Source: Deltaproteobacteria bacterium HGW-Deltaproteobacteria-15 (lineage in GTDB: Bacteria > Desulfobacterota > DSM-4660 > Desulfatiglandales > HGW-15). From it: a stretch of 62,266 nt of DNA. This document shows positions 34,147-42,183 of the stretch, piece after piece. The stretch is from positions 1-62,266 of the forward strand of contig PHBH01000042.1 in the NCBI GenBank assembly GCA_002840535.1, read 5' to 3'. Made by a program: the position numbers and the translations under genes. Numbering within the stretch: the stretch's first letter is position 1; every line of letters begins with the position of its first letter. The notes under the pieces were generated by a model. It made no database searches and was not told where the DNA came from. It worked only from the letters and a program-made list of their open reading frames with translations.

Positions 34147-35342
34147 TTTTTCATCTCCTTTGATGATTGAATCAACTGCCGGGTGTGCCGTGCGATGATG
34201 ATTTCCTCATCTGTCGGGATTACCCAGACCGAGACGGGACTCGATGGTGTGCTGATGCACGTCCGATTCGCGTTATTGGCGGTTTCGTCGATTTCCAGAC
34301 CCAGCCATGCGGCACTGTGGCAGATGCGGCTGCGGACAATCGGGGAGTTCTGGCCGATGCCGGCGGTGAAAACGACGGCGTCCAACCCGCCCAATGCAGC
34401 GGTCAACGAACCGATCTCGCGACCCGCCCGGTACACGAACAGGTCGATCGCCATCCCGGCCTGCGGATCGTCACTTGCCAGCAGAGTGCGCATGTCGCTG
34501 GAAATGCCTGACACACCGAGTAATCCAGACCGGTTATAGATGAGCTTTTCGACTTCGCGCGTGGTCATCCCGAGTTGATCGATGAGGTACAGGATCACCC
34601 CGGGATCCAGCGAGCCGCAGCGGGTGCCCATCGGAAGCCCCTCTACCGCCGTGAACCCCATGGTGCTGGCGATGCTGCGTCCTGCTTCCATGGCGCACAT
34701 GCTCGCGCCATTGCCCAGATGCAGCACGATGGTTTTTCCCATGGCCGCAGCCGGGGCGACTTCGGGCAATTCCGAGGCGATGAACTGGTAGGAGAGGCCG
34801 TGGAACCCGTAGCGCTTGACCCCGGCCTTCCACAGGTCGAACGGCAGGGCGAACAACTGGGCCACTTCGGGCTGGGTGCGATGGAAGGAGGTGTCGAAAC
34901 AAGCCACCTGGGGCAATTCGGGCACGCGCTCCAGTGCACGGCGTATTGGCGCGAGATTGTGGGGCTGGTGCAGGGGGGCCAGCGGAACGAAGATTTCCAG
35001 AGCCTTCAGGACCTCCGAATCGACGCGGACCGGCTGCGTATAGACCGAACCGCCGTGCACCACCCGATGCCCTATGCCGATCAGCCGGTCGCGCTTCAGT
35101 TCCGACCGCAGGTACTCGATCAGATGGTCGAGCGCCCCTGCGTGACCCATCTTGACGCCGGCCGGCCAGGAAGTTTCGGCCTTGACCTCACCGTCTACTG
35201 CCTTAGCGACAAAACGCGCCCCGGTATAAAGCCCTTCGACTTGACCCCGGATCCGCGGCTCCAATGTCTTCCCCTGCTCCACAAACAAGGAAAATTTGAT
35301 GCTGGATGAGCCCGCGTTGAGCACGACAACGGCGTTCGCCAT
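34143..35342 (-). CDS. ackA: Acetate kinase (acetate/propionate/butyrate kinase family)
   Basis: The 399-residue protein begins MANAVVVLNAGSSSIKFSLF, the ASKHA acetate kinase signature. It has GHRVVHGGSVYTQP, CFDTSFHRTQP, RYGFHGLSYQFIA, LGNGASMCAM, and the ATP-site FTAGIGQNSP. AAAGGAG precedes the ATG. Full length. It makes acyl-phosphate plus ADP into ATP plus carboxylate (or the reverse) and should pair with the maoC-pta product. It is coupled to fabI and follows the ferritin-like gene by 115 nt on the same strand, so it may be read from the palindromic promoter at 36100. Confidence 0.93.
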   Translation of the reverse strand: MANAVVVLNAGSSSIKFSLFVEQGKTLEPRIRGQVEGLYTGARFVAKAVDGEVKAETSWPAGVKMGHAGALDHLIEYLRSELKRDRLIGIGHRVVHGGSVYTQPVRVDSEVLKALEIFVPLAPLHQPHNLAPIRRALERVPELPQVACFDTSFHRTQPEVAQLFALPFDLWKAGVKRYGFHGLSYQFIASELPEVAPAAAMGKTIVLHLGNGASMCAMEAGRSIASTMGFTAVEGLPMGTRCGSLDPGVILYLIDQLGMTTREVEKLIYNRSGLLGVSGISSDMRTLLASDDPQAGMAIDLFVYRAGREIGSLTAALGGLDAVVFTAGIGQNSPIVRSRICHSAAWLGLEIDETANNANRTCISTPSSPVSVWVIPTDEEIIIARHTRQLIQSSKEMKK

Positions 35343-35457
35343 GACGATCTCCTTTCTTCACCAGGGTGAGTGCCCAGACTCTCAGAAGTCTCTTCCTTTT
35401 ATTGTCCTTCCTTCCCTGAATCCTTTGAAGGTATTGATTAATCCATTCGTCGAAGAG

Positions 35458-36030
35458 TCATGGGAGGTGATCTCCTACTTTCCCTTCGTGTTCGTCGGAT
35501 TTGTTTTTGGCAGGATTACATTCACCCCAATGATCCTGAATAGCCAAAGAGCATTCCAGCGGTACCGCTACCTTCCACTCCGCATCCGCCAGTCCCTGCT
35601 TGATGAGATGCTCGAGCGTGAGGTAGTGCTTTCGCTGCACTTCGGCGACTCCCAGGAAGGCCTGCTTGAGGCTGGGGCTTTTCACCATGGCGGCCCTTTT
35701 TCGGTAGAAGTCCTCACATTCATTGGCCAGTTCTTTCCCCCTCCTGTGGAGTTCTGCGGAAGGAAGGTTCTCGTCCAGCCATTCTCCGGCGGCCAATCGC
35801 TCGATCCTCTCGGCAAAGGGATTTCGGACCCCCGACAAATTCCCGGCGTCATCTAGCGAGGTCCCCTCCGCTTTCTTCATCTTTAATAAATCTTGGCGGT
35901 GAAGCGCCTGGTCCTTGGCAAGCATGACCAGGATCCTGCGTAGGCCGGGCTTTGTCACCTGCCTCTTGAGGACGCGAAAAAACTTCTCGCCGTCCCGGCT
36001 CATCTGAATGGCAAAGTCATAAGGGTTCAT
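35458..36030 (-). CDS. Rubrerythrin/ferritin-like domain protein
   Basis: The 190-residue, all-helical protein starts MNPYDFAIQMSRDGEKFFR, with HRQDLLKMK, LANECEDFYRKRA and EVQRKHYLTLEHLI, the spaced Glu/His residues of a rubrerythrin-like four-helix bundle. It lacks the rubredoxin CxxC domain. Some ligand positions are non-standard, so metal binding is uncertain. GGAGAG precedes the ATG at 36030. The palindromic promoter at 36100 with TATAAA is positioned for a short leader of about 35 nt. First gene of the AckA/FabI/DUF3141 block. A peroxide- or oxygen-protective role would fit an anaerobe but is inference. Confidence 0.65.
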   Translation of the reverse strand: MNPYDFAIQMSRDGEKFFRVLKRQVTKPGLRRILVMLAKDQALHRQDLLKMKKAEGTSLDDAGNLSGVRNPFAERIERLAAGEWLDENLPSAELHRRGKELANECEDFYRKRAAMVKSPSLKQAFLGVAEVQRKHYLTLEHLIKQGLADAEWKVAVPLECSLAIQDHWGECNPAKNKSDEHEGKVGDHLP

Positions 36031-36071
36031 ATCCAGGCTCTCCTTTCCCCTCTCGTGGGTCTCGCATCTAC

Positions 36072-36144
36072 TTTATAGGGATTGGAAAAAGGAAGGATAT
36101 TGGACCTTGGTCCAATAGTCGCGGTATGCCTCTCGTTCTATGAT
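36072..36144. promoter_or_regulatory. Palindromic activator site with -10 box (site 4)
   Basis: Perfect TTGGACCTTGGTCCAA at 36100-36115. Minus strand: TATAAA (36077-36072) 24 nt from the GGTCC edge, leading to the ferritin-like gene and the AckA block. Plus strand: CTATGAT at 36138-36144 at 24-25 nt, leading to the decayed RND gene at 36200. Confidence 0.75.
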
Positions 36145-36199
36145 TCTATTCAGCAGGAGACCCCGGTCAAACCCGTATCTGAAAAGAGGTAAAGCGCCC

Positions 36200-36410
36200 A
36201 TGGCGAAATTCTTTATCGACGGCCTATTGTCGCGATTGTCATATCCATCAACGCTGCCTCGGCTCCGGGCTACAGCTCGCTGCAGGCCATGAAGGCCTTG
36301 GGAGAAGTCTTCAGCCAGGTCATGCCGCCGGGGATGGGTTTTGACTATATCGGCATGTCCTTTCAGGAGAAGAAGGCGAGCGAAGGCGTTACCATCTCCG
36401 TGGTGAACCT
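36200..36410 (+). pseudogene. Decayed RND (HAE1/AcrB-type) efflux permease
   Basis: The ATG at 36200 (AGAGG upstream) encodes MAKFFID, then one missing base shifts the frame and the sequence continues RPIVAIVIS, together the invariant N-terminus of HAE1-type RND pumps. It then jumps to INAASAPGYSSLQAMKALGE and MGFDYIGMSFQEKKASEG, which is a segment from near residues 780-830 of AcrB-like proteins. So the central 750 or so codons are deleted and the end is lost. A palindromic site (36100) lies upstream, as it does for the intact RND operon at 52678. Confidence 0.8.
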
Positions 36411-36452
36411 TCATAAAGCAATGGGCGGCAGCTGGGTGGTTACAGTTCCTTC

Positions 36453-37133
36453 ATGTTCCCTGAAACGCGCATAGTTTCGGTGCGAGATAAGGTGGGGAGG
36501 TTCTCCTTCTTCCTCCTCTCCATCCTGCTCTTGTTCGCACTGCAGCCCTTCCTGGAACCTTTCGTTCGCGTCAGCATTCTTTCGGAAGCATTCTTTAGCC
36601 TGGTGATGCTCTCCGGAATCCGTGCCATCAGCTATAGGAAGAGGGATTTCGTCCTTTCACTCTCAACAGGCATACCGGCGCTCCTTTTGGGTTGGGCCGC
36701 GGAGATCCTTCGCCTTCCTGTGGCAAGAGTGGCGGCCAGCAGTTTTGGGGCCCTCTTCATCGCCTTGGCGCTGATTCTCATCCTGTCTCATGTGAACAAG
36801 CAGAGAGAAGTCACCCGTGATGTTGTCATGGGTGCGGTCTGCTCTTATTTTCTCATCGGGATCGTCTGGGTCCATCTTTATTTCCTCCTGGAAAGCGGTT
36901 CTCCAGGGGCATTTTCCCTGCCAAGAGGCCTGAGTAGAGATCCAGTCCATTTCATCTACTACAGCTTCATCACGCTCACCACGGTGGGATATGGGGACAT
37001 CCTTCCGGTATCCAATCCGGCCCGGTCCCTGGCCGTGCTGGAGGCTATGGTGGGGCAGATGTATCTGGCGGTCGCCATGGCCAGGCTGGTGGCGATTCAC
37101 ATCTCTCAGACGCAGGGAGTCTCTGAGAAATGA
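36453..37133 (+). CDS. Two-pore-domain-like potassium channel
   Basis: The 226-residue protein has about six membrane helices and a pore loop with TTVGYGD (residues 176-182), the K+ selectivity filter, followed by a last helix. It has no RCK domain and a short C-terminus, as in other small bacterial ion channels. It starts at the ATG following the RND remnant; ribosome site weak. The last 28 nt overlap the 3' end of the GNAT gene on the other strand. Located in the inner membrane; ion conduction is expected from the intact filter. Confidence 0.85.
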   Translation: MFPETRIVSVRDKVGRFSFFLLSILLLFALQPFLEPFVRVSILSEAFFSLVMLSGIRAISYRKRDFVLSLSTGIPALLLGWAAEILRLPVARVAASSFGALFIALALILILSHVNKQREVTRDVVMGAVCSYFLIGIVWVHLYFLLESGSPGAFSLPRGLSRDPVHFIYYSFITLTTVGYGDILPVSNPARSLAVLEAMVGQMYLAVAMARLVAIHISQTQGVSEK

Positions 37134-37687
37134 CCCTCATCGCCGTGTTCATCGTCCTTTTTTTTCAGATCCATCACCACGTGAATAGAATCGCGAGTCA
37201 TGGTCCTGGTCACAGGAACCCCTCCCCGGGCAAAGACCCGGAGCATGGCCTCGTTCGAGGGGAGCACTTCCGCTTCAAACCGCGCAATTCCCGAATCCCG
37301 GCCGATCGATACAAGATGCTTGAACAGGCGAGATCCGATCCCGAGGCCCTGGAATGCGTCTTCGATAAGGAACGCCACCTCTGCCGTTTGCCCGGTGCCC
37401 CCGATTCGCACGTAGCGCCCGCCGCCCGCAACATGGTCCTTTCCATCCTTCTCCAGGACGGCAACCAGGGCTACGACATTGACGAAGTCGACCTCGGTCG
37501 CCTGTTTCAGATCCGATTCGGTGAACTTCTTCGGACCGAAAAAGCGGCGGTAGATCGACTCGGCGCCCACTCGACCGATGGTATCGATAATGAGCCCTTT
37601 GTCATCGGGGTGGACAGCGCGGATGATCAACGGCCGCTGATCCCGGAGGATTTCGGTCACCTGGTATTTTGAAATGTCATTCTTCAT
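37106..37687 (-). CDS. GNAT family N-acetyltransferase
   Basis: The 193-residue protein has the acetyl-CoA binding core: VAEVAFLIEDAFQGLGIGSRL in substance (motif A, Q-GLGIGS) after a substrate half with IYRRFFGPKKF. The IGRVGAESIYRRFF segment resembles the acetyltransferase domain that follows acyl-CoA synthetases (Pat/AcsP type), so a protein lysine acetyltransferase is possible. The start at 37687 (ATG) is preferred to the in-frame codon three residues upstream. It overlaps the K+ channel gene by 28 nt tail-to-tail. Confidence 0.8.
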   Translation of the reverse strand: MKNDISKYQVTEILRDQRPLIIRAVHPDDKGLIIDTIGRVGAESIYRRFFGPKKFTESDLKQATEVDFVNVVALVAVLEKDGKDHVAGGGRYVRIGGTGQTAEVAFLIEDAFQGLGIGSRLFKHLVSIGRDSGIARFEAEVLPSNEAMLRVFARGGVPVTRTMTRDSIHVVMDLKKKDDEHGDEGHFSETPCV

Positions 37688-37819
37688 GTTCGTCACCGGC
37701 TCTCAAAACCACTAGGCTCCTCGGATAAACACGACTTGAGGATTCCAGGATCCGAGGCTGATCGGAAGGTTCGAAGATATCTGACGGTGAAGCCAATCCT
37801 GCGCTCGCTGTTTCGGTTC

Positions 37820-37901
37820 AAATCCTCCTTAGTCCCCCTTTTCAAAAGGGGGAAACCTGCGGCAGTCCTCCCTTTTGCAAGGGGGAGACTGAGGGGATTT
37901 T
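37820..37901. repeat. Short inverted repeat that supplies the AI-2E protein C-terminus
   Basis: AAATCCTCCTTAGTCCCCC at 37820 pairs with GGGGGAGACTGAGGGGATTT near 37,880-37,900, and the inner arms CCCCCTTTT/AAAAGGGGG and CTCCCTTTTGCAAGGGGG also pair. This CCCCTT...AAGGGG form is a common short interspersed repeat in deltaproteobacteria. It encodes the tail KSPQSPPCKRE ... FPPFEKGD of the permease and its stop codon. Upstream, TGCGCTCGCTGTTTCGGTTC (37800-37819) recurs exactly at 53281-53300. Confidence 0.75.
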
Positions 37902-38974
37902 CGGAGTCGCTCGTCGATTGAATCCTTATCCGGGACCGCGACCCACTCCTTCAACATCGTATAAAATACCGCCAGGAGCGTCGCACCCACGAAAAGGCCT
38001 ATGATCCCCCCGAAGGCCAGCCCTCCCAGGATGCCGAGCAGGACCACAAGGAAAGGCAGCTTGGCGCCCCGGCTGATCAACATGGGCCGGATCACATTGT
38101 CGATGTTACCCACCACAAGAAGAGACCAGAGGAAGAGAAAGATCCCCCATCCCGTCTCACCGCTGTAAATCAGCCACCCTGCTGCAGGCAGGAGAACCAA
38201 TTGGATAAGGCCGATGGGAATGAGGGCGAACAGTCCTGCCGCCGTCCCCAGGAAGACGGGACCGGGGACCCCTGAAATCCAGAGGCCGAAGATCGCCAGG
38301 ATTCCCTGGACCACCGCTGCGCCGAGGATCCCCAAAACCACGGCACGCATTGTGGACCCGGCTACGAAAAGAAGATGGCGCCCCCTTTCCCCGCCCAACC
38401 GCACGGAAATTTTCTCCAGGCTGACTCGAAGGGGGCGCCCTTCCTTCAGCAGGAAGAAGAAAATAATCAGACTGAGGATCGCCGTCAGAATGATCCGGGC
38501 CATCCCTGTCCCGGCGCTTACTATGGACCCCAAGAGATTCCGAATATGGGGTTTGACCATTTCAATCAATCTTGGGGTATCGTGCCCGACGGCCTGCCAA
38601 ACCCCTTCGAGTCTGTCTCCGACCAGCGGCAAACCCTTGAGCCATAGGGGTGCAGGACCGAGGCCGCTTTCCATCAACTCCTGTAAATAGTCGAGAGCGC
38701 CCGACGACTCTATGATAAGTCTGGACCCTACATAAACCGATGGCAGGAAAAAGATGATGGCAAGGAGGAGGGTAGGGACCATCGCGGCCAGGCCGGTTCT
38801 TCCTCCCAGAACCATTTCGATCCTCACGAAGAAGGGCCAGACGGACACCGCGAAGACCAGGGCCCAGAGGATGGCCCTAAGGAAAGGGAGGACGATCATG
38901 ACGCTTCCTACGATGAGCAGTGCGATGATCGACAGGACGACCACCTTTTCAATTTCTTCTGCATGCTCGGACAT
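37829..38974 (-). CDS. AI-2E family transporter
   Basis: The 381-residue permease has about eight membrane helices: VVLSIIALLIVGSVMIV, FLRAILWALVFAVSVWPFF, then the long extracytoplasmic region (LQELMESG ... WLKGLP), ILTAILSLIIFFFLLKEG, and VVGNIDNVIRPMLIS, the family's conserved motif, followed by LPFLVVLLGILGGL. ATG at 38974; a GTG 36 nt upstream abuts the V-ATPase A stop. The last 25 residues come from the inserted repeat and are not part of the family. It lies directly after the V-ATPase operon on the same strand and may be its last gene. Function in AI-2 or Na+/H+ exchange is undecided. Confidence 0.85.
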   Translation of the reverse strand: MSEHAEEIEKVVVLSIIALLIVGSVMIVLPFLRAILWALVFAVSVWPFFVRIEMVLGGRTGLAAMVPTLLLAIIFFLPSVYVGSRLIIESSGALDYLQELMESGLGPAPLWLKGLPLVGDRLEGVWQAVGHDTPRLIEMVKPHIRNLLGSIVSAGTGMARIILTAILSLIIFFFLLKEGRPLRVSLEKISVRLGGERGRHLLFVAGSTMRAVVLGILGAAVVQGILAIFGLWISGVPGPVFLGTAAGLFALIPIGLIQLVLLPAAGWLIYSGETGWGIFLFLWSLLVVGNIDNVIRPMLISRGAKLPFLVVLLGILGGLAFGGIIGLFVGATLLAVFYTMLKEWVAVPDKDSIDERLRKSPQSPPCKREDCRRFPPFEKGD

Positions 38975-39016
38975 GAACGCACTTCTCTTTGGTCCCGAAA
39001 GCTTCGTCACTCCCTC

Positions 39017-40837
39017 TCAAGCCGCCGAGAAAGAGGCGGCCGACGAATACGTTGCCGCTAGGTCTTCGATTTCCTGGCGGTAGCGTCCATACTCCGGAGA
39101 ATCGGACGGGCTGTAGTTCCAGTTTCTGTAAAGGGTCGCAAGCTTCGTGAAAAACCCTCTCGCATCGTCTTTTCCTTTGAAATGGTAGTCTCTCCCGATC
39201 AGTCCCATCAGAAGCTTGAAACTCTCCGCCTGTCTCTCCCGAGGCATGGAGATATCCACCGCATCGAACGCATCCTGCTGAAGGTAGACCATGTCGAGAA
39301 GGGTGGCCTTCTGCCAGAGGACGAAATCCTCCATCGTGATCCCTTCTTCCCCCGTCACCTGCATCATCTGATAGACGGCGTCCCCCTGATGGAGGATTTC
39401 CTGCATGGCGTTCACACCGCTCACCCACTGAGTGTCCAGGTTGGTGTTGAACCAATCCTTGAGCTGGTCGAGGTACCGGGACCAGGAGATCAGCGGATCG
39501 ATGGCGGGGTAGAAACGCCTATAGGCGCGGTCCGCCGAAAGTCCCAGAAACGTTTTCACGGTGCCTAAGGTGGCCTGGGTGACGGGTTCGTCGAAGTTCC
39601 CTCCGGCGGGAGATACGGTGCCGATCATGGTCAGGCTCCCGACCGACCCGTCGGAGCAGCGGATCACCCCGGCCCGTTCATAGATGCTTTTGATGGCCGA
39701 ATCGAGATAGGCTGGAAATGCCTCTTCTCCCGGGATCTCTTCCATCCTGCCCGAAGTCTCCCGCATGGCCTGTGCCCAGCGGGAAGTCGAGTCGGCAATG
39801 ACGAGAACGTGATAACCCATCTGCCGGTAATACTCGCCGAGGGTTGCGCCGGTGTAGATCGATGATTCGCGAGCCGCCACGGGCATGGACGAGGTGTTGC
39901 AGATGATGATCGTGCGGTCCATCAGCGAACCGCCTGTCCGGGGATCCCGGGTCTCGGGATACTCGGTGATCGTTTCGACCACTTCGCCTGCCCGCTCTCC
40001 GCAGGCGACGATGATCACCACGTCGATGGTCGAATAGCGTGCAACCAGACTCTGCAGGACCGTCTTTCCCGCACCGAAGGGGCCAGGGATGCAGGCGGTC
40101 CCTCCCCGGGCCACGGGAAAAAAGGTATCGATGATCCGCTGGGTCGTGGTGAGTGGCTCCACTGGAAAGAGCCGTTCCACGATGCGCCGGCGGAGCAGCC
40201 CTTCAGGGATGGGTTTCCGTACCGGCCAGCGCTGCCTCATCGTCAGTTCCTTCTCGCGACCGTCTTGTGTGCGAATCCGTGCCAGGGGGGCGTCGATTTC
40301 GAGGCTGCCTTCCCTGATCCAGGAGACCTCGACCTCTCCCGGTTCATTGAAAGGGACCATTATCTTGTGCTGCAAAGGCCCCTCAGGAACCATTCCCAGG
40401 GGCTGCCCTGCCGTGAGCCGGTGGTCGACGGAGACCGTGGGTGTGAAGGCCCATTTCTTTTTTCGGTCCATCGAGGGAAAATCGACCCCTCGAGGAAGGA
40501 AGAAGCCATATTCCCGGGCAATCACCGAGAGGGGGTTTGCCAGGCCGTCCAGCACCTGCCCCAGGAGTCCCGGGCCCAAGTCAACCGAGAGCATCTCCCC
40601 GGTCAGCTCGACCCGATCCCCCGTGCGGACGCCCTCCGTATCCTCGAAGACCTGCATGTCTGCGGTCCGGCCACGAACGCGAAGCACTTCCGCCTTGATC
40701 CGTTCGTTTCCCAGGCAGATGTACCCTACTTCGTTCTTCCTGATCGGTGTCTTCTCGTCCAGTTCGATCGCGATGAGACTCTCTTTCACCCCGATCACGG
40801 TCGCAGTCATTCCATTCGACTCAGCGGTCTTAGCCAT
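39017..40837 (-). CDS. atpA: V-type ATP synthase subunit A (catalytic)
   Basis: The 606-residue catalytic subunit starts with the beta-barrel TATVIGVKESLIAIEL, then the non-homologous insert of V/A-type A subunits, then P-loop PGPFGAGKTVLQSLV, SSMPVAARESSIYTG, and STSRWAQAMRETSGR. The ATG at 40837 has GAGGAGG 6 nt upstream; it overlaps the DUF2764 gene by 8 nt. Last ATPase gene of the operon. It binds and hydrolyses or makes ATP in the V1 head. Confidence 0.94.
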   Translation of the reverse strand: MAKTAESNGMTATVIGVKESLIAIELDEKTPIRKNEVGYICLGNERIKAEVLRVRGRTADMQVFEDTEGVRTGDRVELTGEMLSVDLGPGLLGQVLDGLANPLSVIAREYGFFLPRGVDFPSMDRKKKWAFTPTVSVDHRLTAGQPLGMVPEGPLQHKIMVPFNEPGEVEVSWIREGSLEIDAPLARIRTQDGREKELTMRQRWPVRKPIPEGLLRRRIVERLFPVEPLTTTQRIIDTFFPVARGGTACIPGPFGAGKTVLQSLVARYSTIDVVIIVACGERAGEVVETITEYPETRDPRTGGSLMDRTIIICNTSSMPVAARESSIYTGATLGEYYRQMGYHVLVIADSTSRWAQAMRETSGRMEEIPGEEAFPAYLDSAIKSIYERAGVIRCSDGSVGSLTMIGTVSPAGGNFDEPVTQATLGTVKTFLGLSADRAYRRFYPAIDPLISWSRYLDQLKDWFNTNLDTQWVSGVNAMQEILHQGDAVYQMMQVTGEEGITMEDFVLWQKATLLDMVYLQQDAFDAVDISMPRERQAESFKLLMGLIGRDYHFKGKDDARGFFTKLATLYRNWNYSPSDSPEYGRYRQEIEDLAATYSSAASFSAA

Positions 40838-41501
40838 GCATGACCTCCTCGACCAGCTTCTGAAAGTGCTTCTTGCCGGCATCTGCGTCTTGATCGAGCC
40901 GGTTCTTTAAAATGTCCCACTTGAACACGTAGGCCATCACCGCTTCGAATCCGAAGAGATCCCTGTCTCCGATCCGGTTCAGACGCTGCCAGGCTAAATC
41001 CATCAACAACCGCTCCATAGAAACCGCCTCCGCGGCCTCAAGATAGCCCCTTACCTCCTGAACCCAGGGAACGACAGAACCGAAACGAAAATCCGGATCG
41101 TCCCAATGATTTTCGATCCAGCGGACCCACCGGCCTGCCCCCCATTTCCGACCGGTTGAGGGCAGTCCAATTCGGCTTCGCCGCCGCCGTAAGGCGGACA
41201 TGACCGTCTGCTGATCCATTCGGAATTCGATGAACTCGGCCAGGGCGGGATGGAAGGGCTGCTCCATGATTTTCCGGTATTGGCGAGCCGTCTCTTCATC
41301 CCCCTTCCTTAAGGGACGCTCGGGTCTCCAGCCGATCAACTGTCTTGCGCGGACGAGTTGGCCGGCATCCTCGGCATCGAGCATGCTCAGCCGCTGCTCG
41401 AGCCGGTATGGGCTGATGGGCAGCCGCTCCGCACGCTCGAAGTGGGGCAGCGGGGGAAGGCTGGACACCAGGGTATAGTACGCTCTTGATCCCGGCTTCA
41501 T
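40830..41501 (-). CDS. DUF2764 protein, V-ATPase subunit C-like
   Basis: The 223-residue protein begins MKPGSRAYYTLVSSLPPL, the start motif of the DUF2764 family that is found only inside bacterial V-ATPase operons, between subunits E and A. It takes the place of subunit C (the central stalk-to-rotor coupler). It overlaps the E gene by four bases (ATGA) and the A gene by eight. Helical, soluble. Assignment rests on start motif and context. Confidence 0.8.
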   Translation of the reverse strand: MKPGSRAYYTLVSSLPPLPHFERAERLPISPYRLEQRLSMLDAEDAGQLVRARQLIGWRPERPLRKGDEETARQYRKIMEQPFHPALAEFIEFRMDQQTVMSALRRRRSRIGLPSTGRKWGAGRWVRWIENHWDDPDFRFGSVVPWVQEVRGYLEAAEAVSMERLLMDLAWQRLNRIGDRDLFGFEAVMAYVFKWDILKNRLDQDADAGKKHFQKLVEEVMHG

Positions 41502-42157
41502 TCGATGCCCTCGACGATCGCCCGGAACCGCGGCAGGATCTGCTGGTAGAGCATTCGGGCGATCGCCTTCTCCGAAAGGTCTATTTCCAGTTTGTCTTTG
41601 ACCAGACGTACGCGAGCCCCGCCGTTCTCCTGCCTGCCGGGAATGAGCTCGATGCCCTCTCTCAGCATGTCGCTCGAAAGGGCGAGGATCGTCTGCTTCC
41701 CGCGCTCCCGGAGCTTGGGATCGGCCTTGCCGCTCAAGATGGCGTCGTTGATCAGGATCTGAATCTCCTTGTCCTTGATGAATTCCCCGGCTGCATGGCC
41801 TGCCAAAACCAGGACGATCGCCTTGATCAGTTCTTCATCACGGGTGGCCGAGGTCACCAGCCGGCTGACAAAGACCTCGAAGGAGGAGGCGACCTTCCTC
41901 TTGAGCTGAAGCACCGTGTCCCGTGCCGAAAGTCTCAGCGACTCGAGGGCCGCTGCCTTGTACGCTTCCATTTCCGTATGGGTTTTCTCGCGCAGAGCCC
42001 GGCTTTCCGCTTCGGCTTCGGCCACGATCTTCGCTGCTTCGGCCCTGGCCTCCTGGAGAATTCTCGCTGCCTCTTGTTTTCCGGCCTGAACGCCCTGATC
42101 CCGGATCCTGCCGATGAGCTCGTTCACGCCCGACGATGTCTTGTTGGTCGCTACCAT
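41498..42157 (-). CDS. atpE: V-type ATP synthase subunit E
   Basis: The 219-residue peripheral stalk subunit has a long helical N-terminus (QEAARILQEARAEAAKIVAE), then a compact C-terminal domain with IELIPGRQENGGARVRLV. The ATG at 42157 is used with GAGGGG upstream. The gene lies between K and the DUF2764 gene. No subunit G/H gene is seen, as is normal for this operon type. Confidence 0.87.
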   Translation of the reverse strand: MVATNKTSSGVNELIGRIRDQGVQAGKQEAARILQEARAEAAKIVAEAEAESRALREKTHTEMEAYKAAALESLRLSARDTVLQLKRKVASSFEVFVSRLVTSATRDEELIKAIVLVLAGHAAGEFIKDKEIQILINDAILSGKADPKLRERGKQTILALSSDMLREGIELIPGRQENGGARVRLVKDKLEIDLSEKAIARMLYQQILPRFRAIVEGIE

Positions 42158-42183
42158 AAGATCCACCCCTCTCGTTCCCGGTC

